The notes beneath the pieces were generated by a model. It saw nothing but the letters and a program-made list of their open reading frames with translations. It was not told where the DNA came from and searched no databases. This document shows, piece after piece, positions 21,817 through 33,659 of a stretch of DNA of 64,000 bases. Source of the stretch: Anastrepha obliqua (lineage: Eukaryota > Arthropoda > Insecta > Diptera > Tephritidae); NCBI RefSeq assembly GCF_027943255.1, contig NC_072897.1:19220044-19284043 (forward strand). The letters run 5' to 3'. Position 1 is the stretch's first letter. Every line of letters begins with the position of its first letter. The translations under genes and the position numbers were made by a program.

Positions 21817-24085
21817 CAAAGCGCGCCAGTCGTTTCATTCTCGTGCTAACCGGCGCCAGTTGGACACACCAAGTGACGCCAACTCCTTCTCCACCTGATC
21901 TTTCCAACGCAGAGGAGGCCGCCCTCTTCCTCTGCTACCACCAGCTGGTACCGCATCGAATACTTTTAAAGCCGGAGCGTTTGTATCCATTCGGACGACA
22001 TGACCCAGCCAACGAAGCCGCTGGATCTTTATTCGCTGCGCTATGTCTATGTCGTCGTAAAGCTCATACAGCTCATCGTTCCATCGTCTGCGATATTCGC
22101 CGTTGCCAACGAGAAAAGGTCCAAAAATCTTACGCAGAATCTTTATCTCGAACACTCCAAGCGTCGCTTCATCGGATGTTGTCATCGCCCAAGCTTCTGC
22201 GCCATACGTTAGGACGGGCATGATGAGAGCCTTGTAGAGTGTTAGTTTTGTTCGTCGAGAGAGGACTTTACTGTTCAGTTGCCTACTTAGTCCAAAGTAG
22301 CACTTGTTGGCAAGAGAGATTCTACGTTGGATTTCAAGGCTGACATTGTTATCGGTGTTAATGCCGGTTCCTAAGTATACGAAATCCTTTACAACCTCGA
22401 AATTATAACTATCAACAGTGACGTGGGTGCCGATACGCGAGTGCGCCGACTGTTTGTTTGAAGACAGGAGGTACTTCGTTTTGTCCTCGTTCACCACCAG
22501 ACCCATTCGCTTTGCCTCTTTATCCAGTTTGGAGACGGCAGAACTAACAGCGCGGTTGTTAAGGCCGATGATGTCAATATCATCGGCATACGCCAACAAT
22601 TGTACGCTCTTATAAAAAATTGTGCCTGAGCGATTAAGTTCTGCGGCTCGTACGATGCTCTCCAACATCAGGTTTAAGAAGTCACACGACAAGCAGTCAC
22701 CCTGTCTGAAACCTCGTTTGGTATCAAACGGCGCGGAGGCGTCTTCCCCAATTCTGATGGCGCTGCTGGTGTTGAGCAATGTCATCTTGTATAGCCGTAT
22801 TAGTTATGCGGGGATACCAAATTCAGACATCGCGGCATACAAGTAACTCCTTTCCATACTGTCGAATGCAGCTTTGAAGTCGACGAAAAGATGGTGTGTG
22901 TCGATTCTCCTTTCATGGGTCTTTGCATGATTTGGCGTATTGTGAATATTTGGTCGATGGTAGACTTTCCAGATCTAAAGCCGCACTGATAAGGTCCAAT
23001 CAGTTGGTTGACGGTGGGCTTCAGCCTTTCACACAATACGCTCACTAGAACCTTATAGGCGATATTTAGAAGACTAATCCCGCGGTAATTGCCACAGATT
23101 GCAGGATCACCTTTGGGTGGATTGGGTAGAGCTAACTTAAATTCCAATCAGCAGGCATGCTTTCATCCTCGCCGCCATGTTTGAATAACTGAGCCTGCAG
23201 TCCGCCGGCGCCCGCGGCTTTGTTGTTCTTTAGCTGCGTTATCGCTATTCTCACTTCGTCATGATCGGGTAGCGGAACGACAATTCCGTCGTCAACGATT
23301 GGGGTATCGGGATCTTCACATGCGCAGCTATCACTATTTAATAGGTCTAAGAAGTGTTCCCTCCATAATTTAAGATTCCTCTGGATGTCAGTCACCAGAT
23401 CGCCGTCTTTATTCTTACAGGAAAACGCCCCGGTCTTAAAACCTTCTGTAAGCCGCCGAACTTTCTGGTAGAATTTTCGGGCGTTGTTCCTGTTGGCCAG
23501 CATGTATTTCGGCCTCTCGTTTCTTCTTTCGGATAAGACGTCTCTCTTCCTTTCTTAGCTCTCGGTAGTGACCCCACATGGTTCGCGTTGCACCCTATCG
23601 CAGCGTGCTTCTATAGGCAACATCTTTTCTTTCGGCGGCAATATGACATTCCTCGGGCTCGCCGGAATCCGATTTCTTCTTCGACGGAGGTACGTGGAGA
23701 GCGAGAAATGTTGATCCATTGATCGTGCATGCCGGTATGTTGGGCAGTACTCTCTGAGAGCAGGAGTGAGAGTCGAGTGGCGAATCTTCTGGCTGTCTGT
23801 TGGGATTGAAGCTCTTCGATGTTGAACATTCTTTACGTAGGTAGATGAAGGTACGTTTTTTGGCGCACAGAGGCGTGTGCGCAGTTTGGCTGCAACGAGG
23901 TAATGATCCGAGTCGATGTTGGGTCCTCGGATCGTACGTACATCTAAAACACTAGAAGCGTGTCATCCATCTATCACAACATGATCGATCTGGTCTCGTG
24001 TTTTTCGATCAGGAGACAGCCAGGTGGCTTGGTGCATCTGTTTATGCTAGAATCTGGTGCTGCAGGCTACTATGTTTCGGGCCCC
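21817..24085 (-). mobile_element. RTE-like LINE, 5'-truncated, endonuclease end to 3' end
   Basis: Minus-strand content: end of the endonuclease (LSPDRKTRDQIDHVVIDG, GPNIDSDHYLVAAKLRT; 24030-23860), a linker (23830-23500), RT start (KNNKAAGAGGLQAQLFKHG), RSGKSTIDQIFTIRQ, and a 316-codon frame (22785-21835) with FRQGDCLSCDFLN, the active site QLLAYADDIDII and the thumb LTYGAEAWAM. The C-terminus is complete. Frameshifts near 22905 and 23140, a stop near 22800 and a stop at 21835 (Arg to stop) inactivate it. The YADD motif is intact. Confidence 0.85.
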
Positions 24086-24094
24086 GGCGAAGTA

Positions 24095-25305
24095 GATCAG
24101 CCTATATGTCTTTCAAACGAACAACGCTTGCAAATCACTGAATTTTATTATAAAAATGCGTGTTCTGTTAAGAAAGTTTATCGCGCACTTCTTCCATTTT
24201 ATGGTCAGTTTAATCGACCCACTGAAGCGGCTATTCGAACTATTGTGACTAAATTTATAACCAAATTTACATTGTTGGACATCAAACCACCAACACGCTT
24301 ACGTAGAGTGCGAACTGAAGAAAATATCGCAGCTGTACGAGTATCGGCCAGTGTTAATGATGACCATCAATTATCGATTCGTCGCCGTTCGCAGCAATTG
24401 GGCATTTGTTACTCAACAACGTGGAAAATTTTGCGAAAGGATTTAGGTGTGAAGCCTTTCAAAATACAGCTGGTCCAAGAATTGAAGCCAACCGACCTAC
24501 AGCAATGCACAATTTTTGGTGAATGGGCTCTTGGAATGTTGGCCAGACTTTTTTATCGAAAAGTTATGTTCAGCGTCGAAGCTCATTTTTGGATCAATGG
24601 GTACGTAAATAAGCAGAATTGTCGATTTTGGAATGAAGATCAGCCAGAAGAATTGCAAGTGCTACCAATGTATCCAGAAAAGGTCACAGTATGGTGCGGT
24701 TTATGGGCTGGAGGTATCTTTGGACCGTACTTCTTCAAAGATGCTGCGAATCGTAACGTAACTGTGAATGGTGAGCACTACCGTGAAATGATATGCAACT
24801 TTTTTTTGCCCAAAATGCAAGAGATTGACTTGCATGACATATGGTTTCAGCAAGACGGTGACACATGCCACACAGCACGTTTAACAATGGGCTTTTTGAG
24901 AGGCGAGTTCGGTGAACATTTTACTTTATGAACATTTTCACGTTCGGGACCAGTCAATTGGCCACCCAGATCGTGCGATATAACACCTTTAGATTATTTT
25001 TTGTGGGGCTATGTTAAAGCTCATGTCTATTCAGACAAGCCTGCTTCAATTAACGCATTGCAAGACAACATTAAAGCATTTATATGTGAGATACCGGCCG
25101 AAACGTTGGAAAGATTACGCAAAAATTGCACCAAGCGGATGAACCATTTGAAGCGCAGTCGCGGTCAACCTTTGCATGAAATAATCTTCAAACATTTAAT
25201 TATATGGACTGTACTATCGATTTAAATAAAAATTTCATGCATTTTTCTGAATTTTACGTGTGGTTTTTTGAAAAACTTTCCTATTGCTCTTAAAAAATGA
25301 CCCTT
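24095..25305 (+). pseudogene. IS630-like transposase, nearly complete, two inactivating lesions
   Basis: The longest transposase gene of its family here. It begins near SNEQRLQITEFYYKNACSVK (helix-turn-helix region), has the linker RRSQQLGICYSTTWKILRKD, then the catalytic domain: WINGYVNKQNCRFW, VTVWCGLWAGGIFGPYFF, IWFQQDGDTCHTAR (second Asp) and WPPRSCDITPLDYFLWGYVK (third acidic position). The first catalytic Asp is Val (FSVEAHF, codon 24575). A stop at 24929-24931 falls where GAACATTTT is locally duplicated; the frame then continues to about 25225. The 3' terminus CCCTTTACAAT is near 25310; the 5' terminus is missing and abuts the LINE. Confidence 0.85.
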
Positions 25306-25319
25306 TACAATATTCAAAA

Positions 25320-25860
25320 CCACTTCAAGATTTGAACCTTTTTCATGAAGCCGTGTTGGTCTACGGAAATACATATAGCGATTAACCGCAAAATAATTTT
25401 TTTCTTTCCCTATAAGTTCAAGTTATTTTGAAACCGTGGATAAATTGGCGATTGGTCTATAATGGGCAGTATTGCTTTTACTGCCACTTTTGAGTAATGG
25501 TTGTTAATTTCCAGGCGTCTATGAACTCTCCTCGGTCGAGGGATTTGTTAAACATTAATAAAAGTGGATAGGCGATTGCAGAGCAGCTGTTGAAAAGATA
25601 CGAATATAGCCCATCTACATCAGATTTTTTTGATGTCTTAAGTCATCATCAGAAAGCATTACGGCTAACCAATCATTATTGATTTAAGAATTCATGTTTA
25701 ATTGACACTCATGAATTAATTCGGAGTCTACCTGAAAATTTGATCGGAAAAATCTTCATAACGGTTAACTGCATCTGTAAAAGAATATGCTTGAGTTTCA
25801 TTATAATAGACAACAGAATGAATACTTGAGCATGATTTTCTGGATATAACATATCGCCAG
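25320..25860 (-). pseudogene. LINE RT scrap (Jockey/CR1-like)
   Basis: Minus-strand codons include GLYSYLFNSCSAIAYPLLLM, FNKSLDRGEFIDAWKL, then KSGSKSNTAHYRPIANLSTV in another frame. This is the N-terminal RT block (W-K ... P-x-x-K-x-G ... N-Y-R-P-I) of Jockey/CR1-type LINEs. Both sides are cut and stops are frequent. Confidence 0.55.
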
Positions 25861-26103
25861 AAGGAACTAGGATTTATTTTTATACCCGACTCGAACTTAA
25901 GATATAGTTTCGCTTTTAATTCCTATCCAAAATTTTAGTTCTCTGGAAAAGTGTAAACATTTATCATTATGAGTGATCGGGTGTGACCACTTGTGAGTTT
26001 TTTTAAATGTTTAATCATGAAGCTTTCCAGTTTTCTCAGTTCCTTAGTACGCCACAGTGGTCTATAACTATTATTTTTTATCACAGGTATATTATTCTTA
26101 CGG

Positions 26104-26290
26104 GCGGCTGTCGTAGCCGAATGGGTTGATTCTTGACTACCAATCGGTATTCAGAGATAACGTAGGTTCGAATCTCGGTATAACAGCAAAATGAAGAAAG
26201 TGTTTTCTAATAGTGGTCGCCCCTTGGCAGGCAATAGCAAACCTCTGAGTGTATTCTGCCATGAAAAAGCTCCTCATAAAAACCTCAGAG
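26104..26290 (+). mobile_element. tRNA-derived SINE, 3'-truncated copy
   Basis: A-box TAGCCGAATGGG and B-box GGTTCGAATCTCG about 50 bases apart, then the body GTGTTTTCTAATAGTGGTCG, GGCAGGCAATAGCAAACC and ATGAAAAAGCTCCTC. It stops after the CCTCATAAAAA block and lacks the 3' third of the full copies. Confidence 0.8.
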
Positions 26291-26299
26291 CGTCTACGG

Positions 26300-26690
26300 A
26301 TTTTAGTAAAGAAAAATTTATATTATCATTAATGAAACTGATATCAATTATTTATCTGAACCAGTCCAAAGCTTAAAAAAATTATGAATCAAATAAGTTT
26401 CAATTAAACCACTGACATTGTTTGGCCATAGTGATGTACTATCATCTATTCAATATTACTAAGGTTGGAGTCACTCAGAACACAAAAATTGCTGATATTT
26501 GATGTTAGAGCTAAAATGTTATCAACATGTGCTTTATACAGTGTATTCATACTTGACGGAGGAATATATGACGCACAAATCAAGATATTTGATGCATTAT
26601 TCACGAGAAGGCACAGTGAGCCAGGAGTGCATCATTATTCCTCAGTGATACTAGTGATGAGCGGTATTTCCATTGAACTTCTATTTCTCT
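26300..26690. other. Spacer without recognised content
   Basis: AT-rich; short open frames without family resemblance. Confidence 0.35.
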
Positions 26691-26694
26691 CCTC

Positions 26695-27690
26695 CTCTGC
26701 ATAGAGCAGTTTTCTCGACATAGCGATCTTTACGATTGGTTCCGTCGCTTCCAAGACGGTGATTTTAATGTTGACCACCGTCCGCGTGAAAGAAGGCCAA
26801 CAACTTTCGACGACGCTGAATTGTTGGCATTACTCAATGAGGATCCGTGTCAAGCGCAAGAAGATCTTGCTGCAGTATTAAGAGTTACCCGTCAATCTAT
26901 TTCCAAGCGATTGCATGCGTTGGGAATGATTCAGAAACAGGGGGTTTGGGTTCCTTATAAGTTAAAACCAAGGGATGTTGAACGTCGTTTTTTCGCCTGT
27001 GAACAACTGCTCCAGCGGCAAAAAAGGAAGGGTTTTCTTTATCGCATCTCGACGGGTGATGAAAATTGGATTCATTACAGCAATCCAAAGAAAAGAAAGT
27101 CATTGGGACTGCCCGGTAATGCTTCTACGACGTCGTCTCGGTCGAATATTCACGCTGCGAAGGTTATGCTATGTATTTGATGAAACCAAGTTGGTGTTAT
27201 TTATTATGAACTGTTAAAACCAAGCGACACTATCACTGGGAATCGGTATCGACTTCAATTGATGCGATTGAGACGAGCACTGCACGAGAAGCGGCCGCAA
27301 TAGGCGGAGAGGCATGAAAAAATGATTCTACAGCATGATAACGCTCGGCCTCATGTTGCCAAACTCGTTAAAACCTACCTGAAAACACTGAAATGGGAAA
27401 ACCTACCCCACCCGCCACATTCTCCAGATATTGCATCGTCCGATTATCACCTGTTCCGATCGATGGCACGTGGTCTAGCTGACCAGCAGCTTCATTCATA
27501 TGAAGACATCAAAAAATGGCTTGATCCGTGGATAGCCTCAAAAGATGAACAGTTTTACCGCGGCGATATACGAGATCTACCAGAAAGATGGGAAGAAGTT
27601 GTAGCCAGCGATGGGTGATACTTTCAATGATTCACTTGCAACCATTTTTTCAGAATAAAGTTGTATTTTACCCATGTTTGAACTGAACGG
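26695..27690 (+). pseudogene. mariner transposon, 5'-truncated
   Basis: Encodes a mariner transposase from YDWFRRFQDGDFNVDHRPRE onward, with the first catalytic Asp in TGDENWIHYS, the second in LQHDNARPHV and the third in SPDIASSDYHLF. The spacing between the second and third is 34 residues, the D34D signature of mariner. Stops at 27178-27180 and near 27300 interrupt the frame, and the first ~60 residues are missing. A 3' end with TTTCAGAATAAAGTTG follows the stop. Confidence 0.85.
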
Positions 27691-27699
27691 TAAAAGTTT

Positions 27700-29901
27700 A
27701 TTAGATTTAGTTCTCAGCCCAGAAATATTTTGAATATTAATTTTTAAATTTTTGCTCCCATTTTTAAGAACAGATTACTAATTGCTGATGCGTTAGTGAA
27801 TCGTTTTTGTGAAAAAATGAAAAGGTCGGATTTTTACGCCATCTAGCCTTTGTCCGCTTTTACCACCGTTTCCAAATAACATTCTGATACACCCAATTTA
27901 AAATTAATTTTTCTGACCGTATTTAATTCAGTATCTTTTTTAACCAGTTTAAAGCATACCATAAACTTAGTTTCAATTCCCGCATGCCTCGAAACAAGAT
28001 ATCAGTTGCTTTAAAACTGGGCGAAAATGATAATAGATGTAGCCATTTAAATATAAGGACACCTTGTAGATTATTATTGTTATTGGAACAATGACATTAG
28101 GCATGTTCAATTTCTTTCGACTACTTGTTGTTACCGTTTCCCGCTGGGATGTCTGTCGCATCGCAGGCACAGCATTAAAAACAGAACTCGCAGAGACCTG
28201 AGATGAAGCAGCAACATAAGGTTACTTTTGAAGGTGCAGTTGTTGTAGTAGCAGCCGACTTTGATGTTGACTTAGCTTCTTTACTTTAGCGACGGCAGGA
28301 CAATGCATAGCAGAGGTTTGCGACTCAGGTTTAGATACCACAGCAGACTTCACTGTATTATTCTCATTGTCAACAGGCAATCCGCGTGCCCTGTGTATCT
28401 TGTTGTTGTTGGTTGAGTTAGTTCTTATGATCTTTATTTTAAAAAGAAGAATCAACATATACAATGGGTACTTATAACTAGAAGAACGTACGACTATAAC
28501 ATTGATATGTTGTCACTTGGAATATTTTCAGAGAAGTAAGTTTGTATGTACATACATATACATACATATGCTGGCACATTTTTCTTTATCTTTAATTCAA
28601 AGAATTCAGATTCAAAAGTTTTATTATAAAATGTAAAAATAACTAAAATTTCAGAACGCATCAAATATTATATTATTATTTAAACTCAAAAGAGTACTTA
28701 TGAAAATTTATTTAAAATCATTCCCTACATATATTTAGACAGCAGGATAAATATTTATACAAAGCCTTTACAAATTGATTACCTTTTCACCAAAATGCTC
28801 TAAACGAAATTTTTTTAAATTGGGCAGACAGGGACACCCAAGTTACAAACTGTATATACGGTAAAAAGTACATTCCTACAAGGTTTCACATTTAGAATGA
28901 AAAGACTTCCTCTTGCAAAAAAAATTAATTAAATAGCGTAGGCAGAAAAATCATCACTGAAGTTTTAATAGCTCTAAGTGCTAAGTTTCAAAGCTTCAAA
29001 TCCTGTGATTCTGGTTTAACAACAAAGTCCAGAAAAGCCAAAAGTTTTTTATTCTCAAGATTGTCTAAAAACGAAGGTATGAACACAGGCAAGGACTCAG
29101 AAGTAATGCATTTATATGAGATATGTATTTATATTCGTTAACAACCTCGATATTCTCGTCGCCAAACTTCCAATTAAATAGGGTTTTCCAACAAGAGGTG
29201 TTATTTTGATATTCAAAGAAAAATGCTATTTTTTAATATAAATTATCGGATGTTTATTTCAAATTGAAATGCACAATTGACGATAGGTTGAAAAGTTTAT
29301 CTCTTGTCTAGTATGCTTTAAAAAATCAACTTAAATTCCGTAATGATTTTGTTCAAATCAATCCAAACATTAATGCGTGTTAACAGAAGTACAAATTTTA
29401 TATAAAATGTGAAGCAGAGAGAGTCCTCTATAATTTTCGGTTAAGGTCTCCAATTGTACAGATGTCTCTTGCAAGTAGTCCTTCCTGTAGTGGTTCACAT
29501 TAATGCATTTAATGTCTTTGTTTATAAATATTTCCATTCCACCATGTGCCTTGTTATCTAGTGTGACATAGAATATAGTTAGTTAGAATATAAATAATGT
29601 CTATCTGTGAAATGTGTTTCAGATATTAGAGCTGCGTATATCTCGTTATTGTTCACGAATGTTTTTAATTCCAGTACAGGTTGGCTTAGACCATTAGCAA
29701 ACATTTTTATTTACTACCTTGATTGTTCATTAAATTTATAGATAAGTAACACAGCCATGTTTACCATTGCACACATTTGTGAGATTGGTTGTTTCATCAT
29801 AATTTTCAACTCTGAAATTTCGCTCTTTTCCGTCGTATTTGCTCCAATAAGTTGCACATCTTTTTTATCGTTTATAGCGTAAATAACGTTTAACGTATAT
29901 T
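27700..29901. other. 2.2-kb AT-rich interval with nothing recognised
   Basis: No conserved protein motif, terminal repeat or RNA gene was found on either strand. A short microsatellite-like CATACATATACATACATATG lies at about 28550-28569. It may hold unique host DNA or very old repeats. Confidence 0.4.
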
Positions 29902-30185
29902 GACCGTAGCCGAATGGCTTGGTGCGTGACTACCATTCGGAATTCAGAAAGAACGTATGTTCGAATCTCGGTGAAACACCAAAATGAAGAAAAAGTTTTT
30001 TCTAATAGCGGCCGCCCCTCGGCACGCAATGGCAAACCTCGCAAAAAAAAACAATATTTGACTTCGGAGCAGGCTTAAAACTGTAGGTCGCTCCATTTGT
30101 GAAACAACATCAAGAAGCATGCCACAAATAGGAGCAGGAGCTCGGCCAAACATCCAACAAGGGCGTAAGCGCAAATTATGTATGT
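29902..30185 (+). mobile_element. tRNA-derived SINE, copy with an internal deletion
   Basis: A-box TAGCCGAATGGC, B-box TGTTCGAATCTCG (one change from the usual G), body with TCTAATAGCGGCCGCCCCTCG, and the 3' part CCACAAATAGGAGCAGGAGC, AAGCGCAAATTATG. The block between CCTCG and the GGCTTAAAACTGTAGG part lost about 35 bases relative to the full copies. Confidence 0.85.
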
Positions 30186-30189
30186 ACAT

Positions 30190-30660
30190 ATACCTTGTAT
30201 GTTACCGTAAGTACATATGTTTGGATCAGTAACAAAATCTGTTTAAACTGTTTCTTATTACATACATATGTATGGATAAATCAATCAAAAGTCCAATGTA
30301 CTGAAATAACCATGACCTACATCACGTATTGACATATTGTAGTAACCGAATTCCTGTCTAACAAATGCAAGGATGTATGCGCGTATGCACACTTGATGCA
30401 GAGAACGTTAATGTGCAGAGAAGTCTCAATGACGGGAACGCATGGAGTTTTGCGGGGTGCTCGTTTTGCGCGCGTGGTTCACCACAGAAATATTTTTCAC
30501 CAAAATTTAACAGAAATACATTCAACTGGTCAAATTCAACATCAGTTGAGTAAAAGTCGTTTGTATGTAGGACACTTTATCATAAAAAACAAATATGCTA
30601 AGTTCAATAGTGACTTAGAACGAGTGAATCATCCAAAAATACAAACACATATTATGTCCG
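30190..30660. other. Spacer without recognised content
   Basis: AT-rich; two overlapping short plus-strand frames show no family resemblance. Confidence 0.35.
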
Positions 30661-30663
30661 TCG

Positions 30664-30983
30664 GCGGCCCCCGTAGCTGAATGGGTTGGTGCGTGATTAC
30701 CATTCGGAATTCACAGAGAGAACGTTAGTTCGAATCTCGGTGAAACACCAAAATTAAGAAAAACATTTTTCTAATAGCGGTCGCCCCTCGGCAGGCAATG
30801 GCAAACCTCCGAGTGTATTTCTGCCATGAAAAAGCTCCTCATAAAAATATCTGGCGTTCAGAGTCGGCTTGAAACTGTAGGTTTCTCCTTTTGTTCAACA
30901 ACATCAAGACGCACACCACAAATAGGAGGAGGAGCTCGGCCAAACACCCAAAAAGGGTGTACGCGCCAATTATATATATATAT
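30664..30983 (+). mobile_element. tRNA-derived SINE, full-length copy
   Basis: Complete copy: A-box TAGCTGAATGGG, B-box AGTTCGAATCTCG, body GCGGTCGCCCCTCGGCAGG, GAAAAAGCTCCTCATAAAAA, GAGTCGGCTTGAAACTGTAG, ACACCACAAATAGGAGGAGG, and a tail CGCGCCAATTATATATATA. The TA tail is the insertion site of the foldback MITE that follows directly. Confidence 0.9.
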
Positions 30984-31741
30984 GGGGCATTCTTCGCCAA
31001 CCGGACACCCCCATCTGCCCAGAACAGTTTTTATAAAAAAAATTTTTCCCTATGCCGAAATAAAAGCTTATGTCATGTACTTTAATTTGTCATGTGGCAC
31101 TTTTTAAATATTCAAGATGGACGACGAATATTGCCAAATATGTTGGAAAACACCAAAAAAAATGAAGTAGAAAAGTAAGAAAAGTAGAGAGAGAGATTCT
31201 GGTGCAACGTTCGACTGTTTCATTAACAGCACTAGTTCTTGATGTATTTCACATGTCAAACGGTACAGAAATAATTTGAACAAATTATAGAAAATTCTAA
31301 ACGAATAAACTATTAAAAATAAATCTGTCAAACTGTTCTTTTTAGAACTATTATCGCATCTGTTGTAGAACGTCGTACGAGATTCTGGTGCAACGTTCAA
31401 CTGTTTCATAAACATCACTAGTTCTTGATGTATTTCACATGTCAAACGGTACAGAAATAATTTGAACAAATTATAGAAAAGTCTAAACGAATAAACTATT
31501 AAAAATAAATCTGTCAAACAGTTCTTTTTAGAACTATTATCGCCTAAAAAATGTCGGGAAAATCGAGAAGAGATCGATGCATTAATCCCTTTAGAAAAGT
31601 AGGTCCATCTTGAATATTTAAAAAGTGCCACATGACAAATTAAAGTACATGACATAAGCTTTTATTTCGGCATAGGGAAAAATTTTTTTTATAAAAACTG
31701 TTCTGGGCAGATGGGGGTGTCCGGTTAGCGAAGAATGCCCC
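30984..31741. mobile_element. Foldback MITE with 138-bp inverted arms
   Basis: The arms 30984-31121 and 31604-31741 are reverse complements with very few differences, starting GGGGCATTCTTCGCYAACCG. The flanking 8 bases are ATATATAT on both sides (30976-30983 and 31742-31749), which fits an 8-bp target duplication as in hAT or P elements, but the TA-rich site makes that ambiguous. The middle carries two direct copies of a ~165-180-bp unit, period 186 bp (from 31193 and from 31379), each ending TTCTTTTTAGAACTATTATC. No transposase is encoded. Confidence 0.85.
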
Positions 31742-31749
31742 ATATATAT

Positions 31750-32099
31750 GTATATTATGTCTGTATACGGCAGAAGGTTCAGACCTGGCCCGTTCCTCAT
31801 TTTGGGCAGTAGCAAAACAAGGGTAAGAAATTCAACTCAGAAATTACTTCACCACAAGTTCACAGTAGTAAATTAATAATAATAATATGGCTGCCGGAGA
31901 GAAATGAGAAGAAGAGGGTGACACAGTGTGAAAAAATGTAGTTTGCCTTAGTTTAGCGTACATACCATAATAGATTTGTTCATTTGATATGTCCATATGA
32001 TTTGTATGCATGTTTACATATTAAATTTGTTCTTTTTGGTTTTTATATGAAAATTGCGGGAAATTGTGTGTAAGCATGTTAATATATATATTATTACCA
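31750..32099. other. Spacer
   Basis: AT-rich, no recognised feature; ends with the A of the Helitron target dinucleotide. Confidence 0.35.
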
Positions 32100-33302
32100 T
32101 CTATACTAATATTATAAAGAGGAAAACTTTGTTTGTTTGTTTGGTTGTAATGAATAGGCTCAAAAACTACTGGACCGATTTTAAAAATTCTTTCACCATT
32201 CGAAAGTAACATAGACTATATTTTATTTTGGGAAAAAATAGGGTTCCGTAAGATATTTGGATTTTTCGGACACAAACTGAAAAAAGTCGTATATTATATA
32301 TAAAATAAAGTCAACTTTTTGTGTGTATTCGCTAACCGGCCGTGTCTTTGCACCGAATTAAACCAAACTTACACACATTGTTAAGAAGGTATTGAAGATG
32401 GTTTCCGTATAGTTTTGATACCTATTGGTGGATAGGGCTCGAGATATAGGTCAAAACGTGGACCCGGGTAACCTTCGGACGTATATGTACAATATGGGTA
32501 TCAAATGAAAGCTGTTGATAAGTGCTTTAATACGGGGTAATTTTCATACCTATTGATGACTAGGGTCTCGAAATATATGCCAAAACGTGGACACGCCGTG
32601 TCTTTGCACCGAATTAAACCAAACTTACGCACATTGTTAAGTATTGAAAATGGGTTTCGTAAAGTTTGGTTGTAATTCGGAGCACTGGCAACGGGTACAG
32701 CGTTCTTTTGAACCAGCCATAATGTCGCTTACTTTTTTAACGCTTGGGGCGGAACTGAACTGTCAAATTGACAGTGTGAGTTACAATGTGTCAATATTTC
32801 TTTCTGATTTGGATGCCAAAAAGAAAAAACGTAAGTGCAATATGTAAAAATTGTTTGTGAATTTTTTTGGAGTGGAGTTTGGAACAGTGAATAACTTCTT
32901 ACGAAATTTGAGAATTTAATGTGAAATACGAATGAAATTTGTTTCGTTTTTTTTTTTTTTGAAAAATATAAATGGATAATGGTTAAGAAAGCTCCAATGC
33001 TTAATAAAACATTTAAATTGAAACGAAAAGTTCATGCATGATCAGGAAAAAAGACGATTGTTTCTTAGTTATTCATATGCGTTGATTTGAAATTTAAAAA
33101 CAATCTTCTTTTTTCCTGATTTTCAATTTATATTTTATATTGTATTTACTCATAAACAAAAAGAAAAACAAAAAATATTGCTTATGCCAAAGCGCTTGAA
33201 TAAAGAATAAAGAAACAAATAATATGAAAACCATATATTTTCTCTTCAAAACCATATCTATTCTATTTTAGTGTGCCCAGCGAAGGGGGCCGGGTTTGCT
33301 AG
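32100..33302 (+). mobile_element. Non-autonomous Helitron
   Basis: It begins TCTATACTAATATTATAAAG and ends CTAG, with A before (32099) and T after (33303): the A/T insertion rule of Helitrons. Just before the end there is a hairpin GCCC-AGCGAAGG-GGGC (33275-33290) and then CGGGTTTGCTAG. A (GTTT)n run follows the 5' end, as in known insect Helitrons. There is no target duplication and no Rep/helicase gene. Inside, a ~45-bp block (GTGTCTTTGCACCGAATTAA) is present twice (from about 32340 and 32597), and a 20-bp inverted pair lies at about 33041-33065 and 33098-33121. Confidence 0.85.
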
Positions 33303-33303
33303 T

Positions 33304-33659
33304 AGGTTATATGTATGTATATTAGGTTACGAAAATTGCGCCAAATTGAAAAGGTCGTACGAATCAGGTATCACCTGAGCCGAGATTTTTAAACCACTAC
33401 AATTTTCACTTAACACGATGGATTGAGAGTAGTTGAAAATTTTATTATTATATAAATTATTTTTATGATCTCACAACAATAATAAAGTAAAATAAAAATA
33501 TATTACCATGCATTCTTTCCTTCATATATGTATAATAATAAATTAGTAATAAAAATCTTAAAACAACAGTATCATTAAAAACTTGTCGTCACTAATTATA
33601 AATTCGGTAAGGATGATGATGATACATTGGATTTTATTTTAAATTCTTCGAGCATATCA
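33304..33659. other. Spacer
   Basis: AT-rich, without a recognised gene or repeat. Confidence 0.35.

Noticed and set aside
23960..24931. A single 323-codon gene
   Set aside because: The first ~40 codons are antisense to the RTE-like LINE endonuclease; only the part from about 24110 is transposase. The start is an artefact of two adjoining elements.
27700..29901. Hidden host exon in the unexplained 2.2-kb interval
   Set aside because: No frame with coding-like composition, no convincing splice-bounded open stretch and no protein family motif were seen; left as unassigned.
30664..30740. Functional tRNA gene from the A-box and B-box
   Set aside because: No good acceptor or anticodon stem, and the same sequence is repeated with a ~250-bp tail at other sites, so it is a SINE head.
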